Below, one piece after another: positions 1-10,031 of a DNA stretch of 64,000 bases. Both the position numbers and the translations under genes were made by a program. The first letter of the stretch is position 1; each line of letters begins with the position of its first letter. This DNA is from Kumtagia ephedrae. Lineage in GTDB: Bacteria; Pseudomonadota; Alphaproteobacteria; Rhizobiales; Rhizobiaceae. The DNA lies in contig NZ_PXYK01000021.1 of NCBI RefSeq assembly GCF_003012745.1, positions 61,281-125,280 on the forward strand, in the 5' to 3' direction. The notes below the pieces were generated by a model. The model searched no databases. It saw only the letters and a program-made list of their open reading frames with translations, and was not told where the DNA came from.

Positions 1-1014
1 CGCGCCGGCGACCGACCCGCGTACCACCAGATCGACCGGCCAGACCTCGCCGCGCGCCCCGTCCTCGACACCGGAGATGCGGGCGGCGAGGCGTTCGGCG
101 AGGCGCGCGCCGGCCGCCCGGATTGAGGACCGCGTCGTCGACAGCGGAACCGGAAAATTCTCCGGCCTGAGCCAGGGAAAGACGTCGTCATGGGCGACCA
201 GCGAGACGTCCTGCGGAACCGCCAGGTTCCGTTCGCGCAACGCGCGGACCACCCCCAGGGCCATGATCAGGCTGGAGCAGACGATCGCCGTGGGCGCCCC
301 CGCCTGGTCGAGCAGGCTGAGCGTCGCCCGATAGCCGTTCTCCTCCGTCATCTGCACCGAGCGGACCATCGCTGGCGCGAGATCGAACCCGCCCGCCGCC
401 AGCGCCCGCCGCAGGCCGCGCTCGCGGAAGATGGCGAAGGTCTGCGTGTCGTCGCCATTGATCAGCGCGATGCGGCGATGACCGAGCTGCACGAGCAGCC
501 GCCCCGCCTCGTGAAAGGCGCCTTCATTGTCGATGTCGACATGCGCATAGGGGAAGTCGAGCCCCTCGGAGCGGCCATGCACGAGATAGGGCAGGCCGAG
601 CTGCTGCAGCAGCATGATGCGGCGGTCGCGGGGACGCGGTGCCGAGACGTAGACGGCGTCGACCTGCTTGTTGGCGGCAACGCGGCGATAGGTGGTCTCC
701 TCGTCGCCGGCCTCCGCCGGACTGAGCACGAGATCGAGATCGTGCGAGCGCGCATAGTCGCCGAGGCCGGAGAGGAACTCGACGAAATGCGGGTCGATGT
801 CGACGCTGGCGCCGGTCGGCAGCACGTGGCCGATCATGCCGGCCTTGCCGGTGGCGAGCCGCCTGGCGCTCGGGTTGGGCCGGTAGCCGTGCCGCTTGGC
901 GGCATCCATGACCCGCCGGCGCGTCTCCTCGCTGACTTCGGGATAGCCGTTCAGCGCACGGCTGACCGTCGTCTGCGAAAGGTCCAGCATCGTTGCGAGC
1001 TGCTTGAGGTTCAT
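1..1014 (-). CDS. aglR: LacI-family regulator of alpha-glucoside operon (AglR), 3' end cut by window edge
   Basis: LacI/GalR-family repressor, at least 338 residues, running off the left edge without a stop. The first ~50 residues form the helix-turn-helix and hinge region, with recognition-helix residues LSQTTVSRALNG, followed by a periplasmic-binding-protein-like sensor domain (HRRIALINGD near residue 180, later a DDVFPW segment). The start at 1014 is the natural N-terminus of the family (MNLKQLATMLDL). It is divergent from aglE, and CAAAGCGCTTT-type palindromes lie in front of both genes, so it probably represses aglEFGAK and itself, relieved by an alpha-glucoside. Family and DNA-binding role are clear; the inducer is inferred from the neighbours. 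Confidence 0.85.
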   Translation of the reverse strand, partial: MNLKQLATMLDLSQTTVSRALNGYPEVSEETRRRVMDAAKRHGYRPNPSARRLATGKAGMIGHVLPTGASVDIDPHFVEFLSGLGDYARSHDLDLVLSPAEAGDEETTYRRVAANKQVDAVYVSAPRPRDRRIMLLQQLGLPYLVHGRSEGLDFPYAHVDIDNEGAFHEAGRLLVQLGHRRIALINGDDTQTFAIFRERGLRRALAAGGFDLAPAMVRSVQMTEENGYRATLSLLDQAGAPTAIVCSSLIMALGVVRALRERNLAVPQDVSLVAHDDVFPWLRPENFPVPLSTTRSSIRAAGARLAERLAARISGVEDGARGEVWPVDLVVRGSVAGA

Positions 1015-1031
1015 CAGCGCGCCGCCATCCC

Positions 1032-1041
1032 AAAGCGCTTT
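1032..1041. promoter_or_regulatory. Putative AglR operator in front of aglR
   Basis: The perfect palindrome AAAGCGCTTT lies 18 bases upstream of the aglR start. It shares its core with the longer palindrome in front of aglE, which fits autoregulation by the LacI-type protein. Operator identity is inferred from the LacI-family consensus (central CG, twofold symmetry) and from the duplication on both sides of the divergent promoter region. Confidence 0.5.
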
Positions 1042-1201
1042 CAAATTTCAAACGACCGGCGGGGCTCGAGAAGCGCCTGCCGAGTGACCAAATTAGGCCG
1101 CTTGGCCACCGCTTTGAAGCAAAATTTGTAATGCAACGCCGAAAAGGCATGCTGCACTGCAATGATGCCGGCAACCTAAATCGATTTATTATTGTCTGCT
1201 C

Positions 1202-1230
1202 TTGACATTCCGGATGCGCCGGAGTGAAGA
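1202..1230 (+). promoter_or_regulatory. Putative sigma-70 type promoter of aglEFGAK
   Basis: TTGACA at 1202-1207 is a perfect -35 hexamer. Seventeen bases later TGAAGA (1225-1230) is a weak -10. The palindromic operator at 1241-1254 would then cover the region just downstream of the transcription start, a classical repressor position. The -35 is convincing; the -10 is poor, so start-site mapping would be needed to place it. Confidence 0.4.
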
Positions 1231-1240
1231 TGAAAATCAG

Positions 1241-1254
1241 CCAAAGCGCTTTGG
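1241..1254. promoter_or_regulatory. Putative AglR operator in front of aglE
   Basis: CCAAAGCGCTTTGG is a perfect 14-bp palindrome with the central CG typical of LacI/GalR operators. It lies 126 bases before the aglE start and just downstream of the TTGACA element. It shares the AAAGCGCTTT core with the site in front of aglR. Confidence 0.6.
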
Positions 1255-1379
1255 AACTCGCCGGAAAGCCGCGCGCCACGGGAACATCTGTGGACATGCC
1301 GGCGGGACGGGTTCAGGGTAGCGCCGGCCGGACGGAAGGGAGGTTCCGTCCGCTACCAAATCGGCAGGGAGGAAATCCG

Positions 1380-2735
1380 ATGAGGAAAAGCTTGTTTGTT
1401 GGCGTCGCGCTGGCGGCGCTGGCGCTCGGCGGTCCGGCTTCGGCGGAGTTGAAGTTCGCACCGGGCGAGGATGCGCGCTTCACCTGGTCGAACTACGATG
1501 ACCTGAAGAAGGTCGATCTCAAGGGCGAGACGTTGTCGATCTTCGGGCCGTGGCGCGGCGAGGACGAAGCGCTGGTGCGCAGCGTGCTCAACTATTTCTC
1601 CGAGGCCACGGGCGCGGCCATCAACTATTCATCGTCCGAGAATTACGAGCAGCAGATCGTCATCGACACGCAGGCCGGCAGCCCGCCCAACATCGCCATC
1701 CTGCCGCAGCCCGGCCTGCTGCAGGATCTGGCGTCCAAGGGCCTGCTGGTGCCGCTCGGCGAGGACGTCGCCACCTTCGTCAAGGACAATTACGGCGCCG
1801 GCCAGTCCTGGGTCGACCTCGGCACCTACAAGGACAAGGACGGCACGGCGAAGTTCTTCGCCTTCCCCTACAAGGCCGACCTGAAGTCGCTCGTCTGGTA
1901 CGTACCGGAGAATTTCGAGGAAGCCGGCTACGAGGTACCCAAGACCTGGGAGGAGCTGCAGGCGCTGACCGACCAGATCGTCGAGGACGGCGGCGTGCCG
2001 TGGTGCATCGGGCTGGGCTCGGGCGGCGCCACGGGTTGGCCGGCGACCGACTGGGTCGAGGACATCATGCTGCGCACCGCCTCCCCGGACGTCTACGACA
2101 AGTGGACGAGGAACGAGATCCCGTTCAACGACCCGGCCGTGGTCAACGCGCTGCAGATCTTCGCCGACATCGCCACCAACGACAAATATGTCGACGGCGG
2201 CAAGGCGGCGGTTGCCGCCACCGACTTCCGCGACAGCCCAAAAGGCCTCTTCGGCATCCCGCCGAAGTGCTATCTGCATCGGCAGGCCTCGTTCATCTCC
2301 TCCTTCTTCCCCGAGGGCACCAAGCTCGGCGAGGATGCGGATTTCTTCTACCTGCCGCCGATGGCCTCCAAGCCGGACCTCGGCAACCCGGTGCTCGGCG
2401 CCGGCACGCTGGTCGCCATCACCAAGGATTCCAAGGCGGCGCGCGAGTTCATCAAGTTCCTCGAAATGCCGCTCGCGCATGAGATCTGGATGGCGCAGTC
2501 CGGCCTGCTGACGGCGCTGAAGACCGCCAACACCGAGGCTTATGCCAACGACCAGCTGAAGAAGCAGGGCGAAATCCTGGTCAACGCCTCGACCTTCCGC
2601 TTCGACGGTTCCGACCTGATGCCCGGCAAGATCGGCGCCGGCGCCTTCTGGACCGGCATGATCGACCTGGTCGGCGGCAAGCCGGCGGCGGATGTGGCGG
2701 GCGACATCCAGAAGAGCTGGGACGCGATCAAGTAA
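1380..2735 (+). CDS. aglE: Alpha-glucoside ABC transporter, substrate-binding protein AglE
   Basis: Periplasmic family 1 solute-binding protein of 451 residues that would capture alpha-glucosides such as sucrose, maltose or trehalose for AglFGK. The N-terminus MRKSLFVGVALAALALGG then PASAE is a Sec signal peptide, probably cleaved after ASA. The chosen ATG has AGGGAGGA (1366-1373) at ideal distance; the frame stays open to 1224 but that extension lacks a ribosome-binding site and would bury the signal peptide. It is first in aglEFGAK and is separated from aglF by a palindromic element. Family assignment is firm, and the exact sugar follows from the operon, which matches the order known in Sinorhizobium meliloti. 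Confidence 0.9.
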   Translation: MRKSLFVGVALAALALGGPASAELKFAPGEDARFTWSNYDDLKKVDLKGETLSIFGPWRGEDEALVRSVLNYFSEATGAAINYSSSENYEQQIVIDTQAGSPPNIAILPQPGLLQDLASKGLLVPLGEDVATFVKDNYGAGQSWVDLGTYKDKDGTAKFFAFPYKADLKSLVWYVPENFEEAGYEVPKTWEELQALTDQIVEDGGVPWCIGLGSGGATGWPATDWVEDIMLRTASPDVYDKWTRNEIPFNDPAVVNALQIFADIATNDKYVDGGKAAVAATDFRDSPKGLFGIPPKCYLHRQASFISSFFPEGTKLGEDADFFYLPPMASKPDLGNPVLGAGTLVAITKDSKAAREFIKFLEMPLAHEIWMAQSGLLTALKTANTEAYANDQLKKQGEILVNASTFRFDGSDLMPGKIGAGAFWTGMIDLVGGKPAADVAGDIQKSWDAIK

Positions 2736-2796
2736 GGGCTCTCGGATTGAAGGGGTCAGCTTCGCCCGAGGTGTAAGGCGCTGCCCTTCCGGCATC

Positions 2797-2908
2797 CTCT
2801 CCCCGCAAGCAGGGAGAGGGACGAAGCTGGGCCGGTTTCGCCACCCCGTGACGTCGGAGGTTGGCGAAAGGGCCGATGAGGCGTCCCTCTCCTCGCCTGC
2901 GGGGAGAG
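2797..2908. repeat. Palindromic intergenic element (family A, copy 1) between aglE and aglF
   Basis: The left arm (2797-2823) begins CTCTCCCCGC and ends GGGACG. The right arm (2882-2908) is its reverse complement with a few mismatches, and a 58-base centre separates them. The transcript could fold into a long hairpin. It fills most of the 291-base gap between the binding-protein gene and the first permease gene, a position where such hairpins commonly protect the upstream message and lower permease expression. Related palindromes occur at 23441, 38089, 50729, 54707 and 56482. Confidence 0.8.
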
Positions 2909-3026
2909 GATGGCGGCAGCCAGGTGAGGGCCGGCGCCAACCAGTATCGGTAGTTCCAGCGTTTGAACGGTCTCTTGAACACGCGAGCAGAGCAAAGACA
3001 TCGGTCCTCATAGAGGGGAGGAACCC

Positions 3027-4040
3027 ATGGCTGGTCAGATATTCTCGGCCATTCTCGTCATCATCGTCGGCGTTGGCGGCTGCGTTGCCTATTTCTGGGG
3101 CGCCAACAAGACGCTCGACCTGGTCTTCCCGTCGCGCGGGGTGAGCGGCGGCACGGCGGTCGACAATCTGCGCCGGCAGGCGATGATCCGGCCCTGGCTG
3201 TTCATCGGCCCGGCCATGATCATCCTGATCGTCTACCTGATCTATCCGGTCGTGCAGACGCTCTATCTCTCCTTCCACGACCGGGCGGGGGAGAGCTTCG
3301 TCGGCCTCGGCAACTATGCCTGGGCTTTCGGTGATCGCGAGTTCCGCAATTCGATCCTCAACAACCTCTTGTGGCTGCTGGTGGTGCCGGCGGCCTGCAC
3401 CTTCCTCGGCCTGATCATCGCGGTGCTGACCGACCGCATCTGGTGGGGCACCATCGCCAAGAGCCTGATCTTCCTGCCGCTCGCCATCTCCTTCGTCGGC
3501 GCCAGCGTCATCTGGAAGTTCATCTACGAGTTCCGTGGCGCGGACCAGGTGCAGATCGGCCTGCTCAACGCCGTCGTGCGGTTCTTCGGCGGCGATCCGC
3601 AGGTGTGGATATCGCTGCCCTTCTGGAACAACTTCTTCCTGATGGCCATCCTGATCTGGATTCAGACCGGCTTCGCCATGGTGATCCTGTCGGCGGCATT
3701 GCGCGGCATTCCCGACGAGACCATCGAGGCGGCGGTGATCGACGGCGCCTCGCCGTTCCAGATATTCTGGAAGATCATGGTGCCGCAGATCTGGGGCACG
3801 ATCGCGGTGGTGTGGACCACCATCACCATCCTGGTGCTTAAGGTGTTCGACATCGTGCTGACCATGACCAACGGCCAGTGGAACAGCCAGGTGCTGGCCA
3901 ATCTCATGTTCGACTGGATGTTCCGCGGCGGCGGCGATTTCGGCCGTGGCGCCACGATCGCCATCATCATCATGCTGGCGGTGCTGCCGATCATGGTCTG
4001 GAACATCCGCCAGGCCAACAAGGAAACGGGAGGACACTGA
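3027..4040 (+). CDS. aglF: Alpha-glucoside ABC transporter permease AglF
   Basis: Inner-membrane permease of 337 residues, of the binding-protein-dependent sugar permease family (MalF type). A first helix lies near residues 5-25, a second near 55-77 (RPWLFIGPAMIILIVYLIY), and further helices lead to the EAA loop EAAVIDGASPFQIFWK near residue 235, which docks onto AglK. ATG 3027 follows GAGGGGAGGAACCC. It is followed one base later by aglG. It forms the translocation channel with AglG. Function as a sugar permease is certain, alpha-glucoside specificity by operon. Confidence 0.9.
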   Translation: MAGQIFSAILVIIVGVGGCVAYFWGANKTLDLVFPSRGVSGGTAVDNLRRQAMIRPWLFIGPAMIILIVYLIYPVVQTLYLSFHDRAGESFVGLGNYAWAFGDREFRNSILNNLLWLLVVPAACTFLGLIIAVLTDRIWWGTIAKSLIFLPLAISFVGASVIWKFIYEFRGADQVQIGLLNAVVRFFGGDPQVWISLPFWNNFFLMAILIWIQTGFAMVILSAALRGIPDETIEAAVIDGASPFQIFWKIMVPQIWGTIAVVWTTITILVLKVFDIVLTMTNGQWNSQVLANLMFDWMFRGGGDFGRGATIAIIIMLAVLPIMVWNIRQANKETGGH

Positions 4041-4041
4041 G

Positions 4042-5196
4042 ATGGCGAAGGCCAGCGGAAAGTCCTTCCTCGGCCGCTTCGGCGTCCATATCGCGGTGCT
4101 GTTCTTCGTCGTGCTGTGGACGATCCCGACGCTCGGCATCCTGGTGTCGTCCCTGCGCGACAAGGACCAGATCATCGCCTCGGGATGGTGGAACTCGTTT
4201 GCCGGCTCGGTGCAGACGGAGAACGGCCGCCTGCCGCCGGCCTCGGCCCAGCAGGAGAAGGACGGCAAGTTCGTCATCGAGGGCAATCTGTTCGAGCAGC
4301 CCGGCGCCCGCGAGATCCGCGCCTTCGGAACGCGCGCCGTGGCTCCGACCGAATTCGAGGCCGGCACCGTCGCGGAGCTGAAGGACGGCGCGACGCTGCA
4401 GATCAATGCCGATGGCAGCTTCGTGCTCGCCTCGCCCACCGCCTTCGAGGGCGAGCGCGGCCAGCGCGTCTACTTCGCCGCCTCGGCGCCGGCACGCTTC
4501 ACCACCGAGAATTACGAGGCGGTGCTGTTTTCGGAAGGCATTGGCCGCTCCTTCATCAACTCGTTGACGGTGACGATCCCGGCGACCGTCATCCCGATCA
4601 TGATCGCCGCCTTCGCCGCCTATGCGCTCGCCTGGATGCGCTTCCCCGGCCGGGCGCTGATCATCGCCACCATCATCGGCCTGCTGGTGGTGCCGCTGCA
4701 GATGGCGCTGATCCCGCTGCTGCAGCTCTACAACGGCGTCGCCCTGTTCTTCGGCGTGCCGTCGAAAACCTATCTCGGCATTTGGCTGGCGCATACGGGC
4801 TTCGGCCTGCCCTTCGCCATCTACCTGCTCAGGAGCTACATGGCCGGCCTGCCCCGCGAGCTGATGGAATCGGCGCGTATCGACGGCGCCAGCGATTTCG
4901 AGATATTCGTCAAGATCGTGCTGCCGCTGTCCTTCCCGGTGCTCGCGTCCTTCGCCATCTTCCAGTTCCTGTGGGTATGGAACGATCTGCTGGTGGCGAT
5001 GGTTTTCCTCGGCTCGGGCGCCGACCAGCTGGTGCTCACCGGCAAGCTCAATGCGCTGCTCGGCTCACGTGGCGGCGACTGGGAGATCCTCACGACCTCG
5101 GCCTTCGTCACAATCATCGTGCCGCTGATCGTGTTCTTCTCGCTGCAGCGCTACTTCGTCCGCGGCCTGCTCGCGGGCTCCGTCAAAGGAGGTTGA
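4042..5196 (+). CDS. aglG: Alpha-glucoside ABC transporter permease AglG
   Basis: Second channel subunit, 384 residues. A first helix near 15-37 (HIAVLFFVVLWTIPTLGIL) is followed by a periplasmic insert of roughly 130 residues, typical of AglG-type permeases and longer than in MalG. The C-terminal five-helix permease domain follows, with the EAA loop ESARIDGASDFEIFVK near residue 275. The ATG at 4042 is one base after the aglF stop and has GGGAGGACAC in front; a longer open frame into aglF is rejected. It pairs with AglF and AglK. Confidence 0.9.
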   Translation: MAKASGKSFLGRFGVHIAVLFFVVLWTIPTLGILVSSLRDKDQIIASGWWNSFAGSVQTENGRLPPASAQQEKDGKFVIEGNLFEQPGAREIRAFGTRAVAPTEFEAGTVAELKDGATLQINADGSFVLASPTAFEGERGQRVYFAASAPARFTTENYEAVLFSEGIGRSFINSLTVTIPATVIPIMIAAFAAYALAWMRFPGRALIIATIIGLLVVPLQMALIPLLQLYNGVALFFGVPSKTYLGIWLAHTGFGLPFAIYLLRSYMAGLPRELMESARIDGASDFEIFVKIVLPLSFPVLASFAIFQFLWVWNDLLVAMVFLGSGADQLVLTGKLNALLGSRGGDWEILTTSAFVTIIVPLIVFFSLQRYFVRGLLAGSVKGG

Positions 5197-5200
5197 TCTG

Positions 5201-6865
5201 ATGCAATCGGCGGCACGCAGGATGGCAGTTCCGGAACCGGCGCCCGATCGCGACTGGTGGCGCGGCGCGGTAATCTACCAGATCTATCCGCGCAGCTACC
5301 AGGATTCGAACGGCGACGGCATTGGCGACCTCAAGGGTATCATCAAGCGCCTGCCCTACATCGCCGGGCTCGGCGCCGACGCGATCTGGATCTCGCCCTT
5401 CTGCAAGTCGCCGATGAAGGATTTCGGCTACGACGTCTCCGACTACCGGGACGTCGACCCGATGTTCGGCACGCTTGCGGATTTCGATGCGCTGGTCGCC
5501 GAGGCGCACCGGCTCGGCCTCAAGGTGATGATGGACGAGGTGATCTCGCACACCTCCGACGAGCATCCCTGGTTCAAGGAGAGCCGGTCGAGCCGCACCA
5601 ATCCCAAGGCCGACTGGTATGTCTGGGCCGACGCAAAACCGGACGGCACGCCGCCCACCAACTGGCTGTCGATCTTCGGCGGCTCGGCCTGGCAGTGGGA
5701 CACCCGCCGCCAGCAGTATTTCCTGCACAACTTCCTGGCCGAGCAGCCGGATCTCAACTTCCACAACCGGGCGGTCCAGGACGAGCTGCTCGACATCACC
5801 CGCTTCTGGCTGGAGCGGGGGGTCGACGGGTTCCGCCTCGACACCATCAATTTCTACTTCCACAGCCAGGGGCTGGAGGACAACCCGCCGCTGGCGCCGG
5901 AGCTGCGCAACGACCAGACCGCGCCGGCCGTCAACCCCTACAACTATCAGGACCACATCTACGACAAGAGCCGGCCGGAGAATGTCGAGTTCCTGCGCCG
6001 CTTCCGCGCCCTGCTCGACGAGTATCCGGCGGCCGCCGCGGTCGGGGAGGTCGGCGATTCGCAGCGCGGCCTGCAGGTGGTGGCCGACTACACCGGCGGC
6101 GGCGATCGCGTGCAGATGTGCTACGCCTTCGATTTCCTGGCGCCGGAGAAGATCAGTGCCGCCAAGGTGAAGACCGTGCTGGAGGATTTCGGCCGGGTCG
6201 CCACCGACGGCTGGTCCTGCTGGGCGTTCTCCAACCACGACGTGAAGCGCCATGCCTCGCGCTGGGGCGAGGGCGAGGCCGACCGCGCCGCCTATCTCAA
6301 GGTGATCTCGGCGCTGCTGATGTCGCTGCGCGGCTCGGTGTGCATCTACCAGGGAGAGGAGCTGGGGCTGACCGAGGCGGATCTTGCCTTCGAGGACCTG
6401 CAGGATCCCTACGGCATCCGCTTCTGGCCGGAATTCAAGGGCCGCGACGGCTGCCGCACGCCGATGGTGTGGGAATCGAAGGCCGCCAGTGGCGGGTTCT
6501 CGACCGCAAAACCCTGGCTGCCGGTGCCGGCCGAGCATCTTAGGCTCGCCGTCGACAGCCAGGAAGGCGATGCCTCGTCGCTGCTCGAGCACTACCGCCG
6601 ATTCCTCGCCTTCCGCAAGAACCATGCGGCCTTCGCCAAGGGCGAGATCGCCTTCCTCGCCGCCGAGGGCGACGCGGTCGCCTTCACCCGCCGCTACGGC
6701 AACGAGGAGATCGTCTGCGCCTTCAATCTCGGATCGAAGCCGGCGACGATCGAGCTCGGGCAACGCGCGGCGCATGCGCTGACGGGACACGGTTTTTCGG
6801 GAACGCTCGACGGCGGCACGATCCGCCTCGGCAGCTATCAAGCATGGTTCGGCCGCATGGCCTGA
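5201..6865 (+). CDS. aglA: GH13 alpha-glucosidase AglA
   Basis: Cytoplasmic oligo-1,6-glucosidase/alpha-glucosidase of GH13, 554 residues, with no signal peptide, so it hydrolyses sugars after import by AglEFGK. The N-terminal barrel begins with AVIYQIYPRSYQDSNGDGIG. The catalytic triad is visible: nucleophile Asp214 in GVDGFRLDT, acid/base Glu283 in VGEVGDS, and transition-state Asp347 in FSNHDVKR. The C-terminal beta domain starts near residue 470. It begins four bases after the aglG stop with AAAGGAGG just upstream. Substrate range (maltose, sucrose, isomaltose or trehalulose) cannot be read from sequence alone. Confidence 0.92.
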   Translation: MQSAARRMAVPEPAPDRDWWRGAVIYQIYPRSYQDSNGDGIGDLKGIIKRLPYIAGLGADAIWISPFCKSPMKDFGYDVSDYRDVDPMFGTLADFDALVAEAHRLGLKVMMDEVISHTSDEHPWFKESRSSRTNPKADWYVWADAKPDGTPPTNWLSIFGGSAWQWDTRRQQYFLHNFLAEQPDLNFHNRAVQDELLDITRFWLERGVDGFRLDTINFYFHSQGLEDNPPLAPELRNDQTAPAVNPYNYQDHIYDKSRPENVEFLRRFRALLDEYPAAAAVGEVGDSQRGLQVVADYTGGGDRVQMCYAFDFLAPEKISAAKVKTVLEDFGRVATDGWSCWAFSNHDVKRHASRWGEGEADRAAYLKVISALLMSLRGSVCIYQGEELGLTEADLAFEDLQDPYGIRFWPEFKGRDGCRTPMVWESKAASGGFSTAKPWLPVPAEHLRLAVDSQEGDASSLLEHYRRFLAFRKNHAAFAKGEIAFLAAEGDAVAFTRRYGNEEIVCAFNLGSKPATIELGQRAAHALTGHGFSGTLDGGTIRLGSYQAWFGRMA

Positions 6866-6891
6866 CACGCTGCGACAAAGGGAGGACAACA

Positions 6892-8001
<1,110 letters not shown>

Positions 8002-8030
8002 CCCCTCCTCCCGTCTGGCGCCTTTGTGCG

Positions 8031-8054
8031 GCGGGCTCCCGAGAGGGGGCCCGC
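8031..8054. terminator. Bidirectional hairpin terminator between aglK and the cyclase gene
   Basis: GCGGGCTCCC (8031-8040), a GAGA loop, and GGGGGCCCGC (8045-8054) form a 10-bp stem. It lies between two convergent stop codons (8001 and 8060). The T-tract is weak (CTGCTTTATG), so termination may be only partial. Confidence 0.6.
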
Positions 8055-8059
8055 CTGCT

Positions 8060-9979
8060 TTATGCGGCGCTCGCCTCGGCCTGCATGGCGGAGGCGGAGA
8101 TCCCGTCGACCAGGAAGACCTCGGTAGCGCCGCCCCGTCCACGCAGCTTGTGCCTGCCGGCGGGGACCGTCTCGAAACGTTCGTCGAGGCGGGCGGCGGT
8201 TTCCGCGGAAATGAGGATGGCGGTGGCGGCGTCGGGAGCGAGCGTCTTGCCCAGCTCCTGCAGCCTCTGGCTGACATTCACCGTGTCGCCGACGATCGTG
8301 TAGTTGACGCGGTCGGACGCGCCGATGTTGCCGACGATGACAGGCCCGCTGTGGATGCCGATGCGCACCCGGAGCGTCGGCCGGCCGGCATCGGCGGCGG
8401 CCAGGTTGTCGGCGTCCAGCTCCTCGCGGATCCTGACGGCCGCGCGAACCGCGGCGGCGGCATGGCCCTTCAGGTGATCCGGCGCGCCGAAGAAGGCCAT
8501 CATGCCGTCGCCGAGGAACTTGTCGACCGTGCCGCCCTCGGCATCGACCACGCGGCACAGGATGGCGAAGTGATGGTTGAGCAGCCGCGCGGCGTCGGCC
8601 GCTCCCATCTGCTCCGACAGGGCGGTGAAGCCGGATATGTCGGTGAACATGACCGTGACGATCGCCTCGCGCGATTCGGCGACGCCGATCTCGCCGGTGC
8701 GCACCAGCTTCGCCACCAGCGAGCGCGGGATATAGGTCGAAAAGGCGCGCAGCCCGATCAGCATGGCGTTGAAGGCGGAAGCCTGGTCGTCGAGCTCGAG
8801 CACGCGGCTGCGCGGCAGCGGGGTCACGCCGTCGAGCTCGAAGTCGGCGACGCGCTGCGCCTGGCTGGCGATCGCCTGGACCGGGCGGGACAGGCGCCTG
8901 CCGAGCAGGATGGCGACGATGACCGCGGCGGCCATCGCCGCGAGGCCGAGCAGGGCCGACATGAAGACGCGTTCGATCTCGTCGGCGATGTCGCCGCTGG
9001 CGAAATAGGCGCCGATCGTCCAGGGCCGGTCGCCGTAGCCGGCGATCTTGCGGGTGATGGTGATGTAGGTCGCCTGGTCCTCCCACCAGTGCGACGAGCC
9101 GCTTGCGCCGCCGATATTGACCTCGGCAAGCTCGACGTCGCGGGTGCGCCGGGCATCGAACTGATCCTCCACCTTGCGCGTGGCATAGGCGGCGAGCACC
9201 GGATCGCCGAAGGCGGCAAGCGGCGTGAGCGGGGCGATGCCGCTCTTCAGCGCATCGGGATCGGCAAGGCGCTCGTCGGCAAGCACGCGGTCGTCGCCGT
9301 CGAGAATGAAGGCGTGGGTGCCGAAGCGCGTCGAGAGCTGCCGCGTGATCTCGGACAGCTTGTGCAGTTCCACCGCCGCGATCGCCCAGCCTTGCGTCGC
9401 CCCGCCCCGCTTCAACGGGGCCGAGACCTGGGCGAACAGGCCGTGCTCGTTGGTCACGAACGCGCCCCATCGGCGGCCATCGACCCGGCGCCGCTGTTCC
9501 AGGACCGCCATGGTCTGCGGCAGCTTTTCCGCCTCGACGGGCAGCCGGCGAATCGCGTGGGAGCCCTCGTCCCGGGTGCGCGCGACGCCGCGGCAGACCA
9601 TGTCGGGCGTGCAGATGAGCATGGCGGTCGCTTCGCTGGTGGCCGAAAGAGCCCCGGCCAGTGCCGACGACATGGCGTCGGCGTCGTCGATCTGGAATTC
9701 GCCCTGCGCATACAGCCCGGCGATGCCGTCGACCGCGCGCTCGGCCTGCTGCATCTGCGCACGCAGCGAATCCTCCATCGCGTCGACCAGCAGCGTCGAC
9801 TGCGCGCCCAGCAGATCGAAGGTGTTGCGGAAGTTGGCGCCTACGGACAGCGCCAGCACGCCGCCGACCGACAGCAAAACCAGCGTTCCGAAGCTGAGCG
9901 CCATGATGACGGCGATCGGAACGCGCCGCCGCTTCTCGACGGGGCGCGGCAGGCGCGCCGGCTCTCTCGACGAATCCAT
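8060..9979 (-). CDS. Membrane-bound class III adenylate/guanylate cyclase with periplasmic sensor and HAMP
   Basis: Predicted 639-residue cyclase making cAMP (or cGMP). A first membrane helix lies near residues 22-46 (VPIAVIMALSFGTLVLLSVG), followed by a large extracytoplasmic sensor region to about 300, a second helix near 320-342, a HAMP linker, and the class III catalytic domain from about 420. Catalytic elements seen are metal-binding FTDISGFTALS, DKFLGDGMMAFFG and NYTIVGDTVNVSQRL. The start at 9979 was preferred over one 25 codons upstream, which would overlap the sitD end. The gene stands between convergent aglK and the sit operon, with no obvious partner. The signal sensed is unknown. 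Confidence 0.85.
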   Translation of the reverse strand: MDSSREPARLPRPVEKRRRVPIAVIMALSFGTLVLLSVGGVLALSVGANFRNTFDLLGAQSTLLVDAMEDSLRAQMQQAERAVDGIAGLYAQGEFQIDDADAMSSALAGALSATSEATAMLICTPDMVCRGVARTRDEGSHAIRRLPVEAEKLPQTMAVLEQRRRVDGRRWGAFVTNEHGLFAQVSAPLKRGGATQGWAIAAVELHKLSEITRQLSTRFGTHAFILDGDDRVLADERLADPDALKSGIAPLTPLAAFGDPVLAAYATRKVEDQFDARRTRDVELAEVNIGGASGSSHWWEDQATYITITRKIAGYGDRPWTIGAYFASGDIADEIERVFMSALLGLAAMAAAVIVAILLGRRLSRPVQAIASQAQRVADFELDGVTPLPRSRVLELDDQASAFNAMLIGLRAFSTYIPRSLVAKLVRTGEIGVAESREAIVTVMFTDISGFTALSEQMGAADAARLLNHHFAILCRVVDAEGGTVDKFLGDGMMAFFGAPDHLKGHAAAAVRAAVRIREELDADNLAAADAGRPTLRVRIGIHSGPVIVGNIGASDRVNYTIVGDTVNVSQRLQELGKTLAPDAATAILISAETAARLDERFETVPAGRHKLRGRGGATEVFLVDGISASAMQAEASAA

Positions 9980-10031
9980 GCCCGTCAATGTGGCCAACGG
10001 CCGGTAAAATGCAAGCGGGGCGCGTCGCCGC

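Noticed and set aside
1224..1379. N-terminal extension of AglE from 1224
   Set aside because: It would cover the operator and promoter, and would place the signal peptide 52 residues inside the protein.
1629..4439. A 936-codon open frame on the minus strand opposite aglE and aglF
   Set aside because: Antisense frames stay open in G+C-rich genes. The product is low-complexity (His/Asp/Arg-rich), has no ribosome-binding site and overlaps two certain genes.
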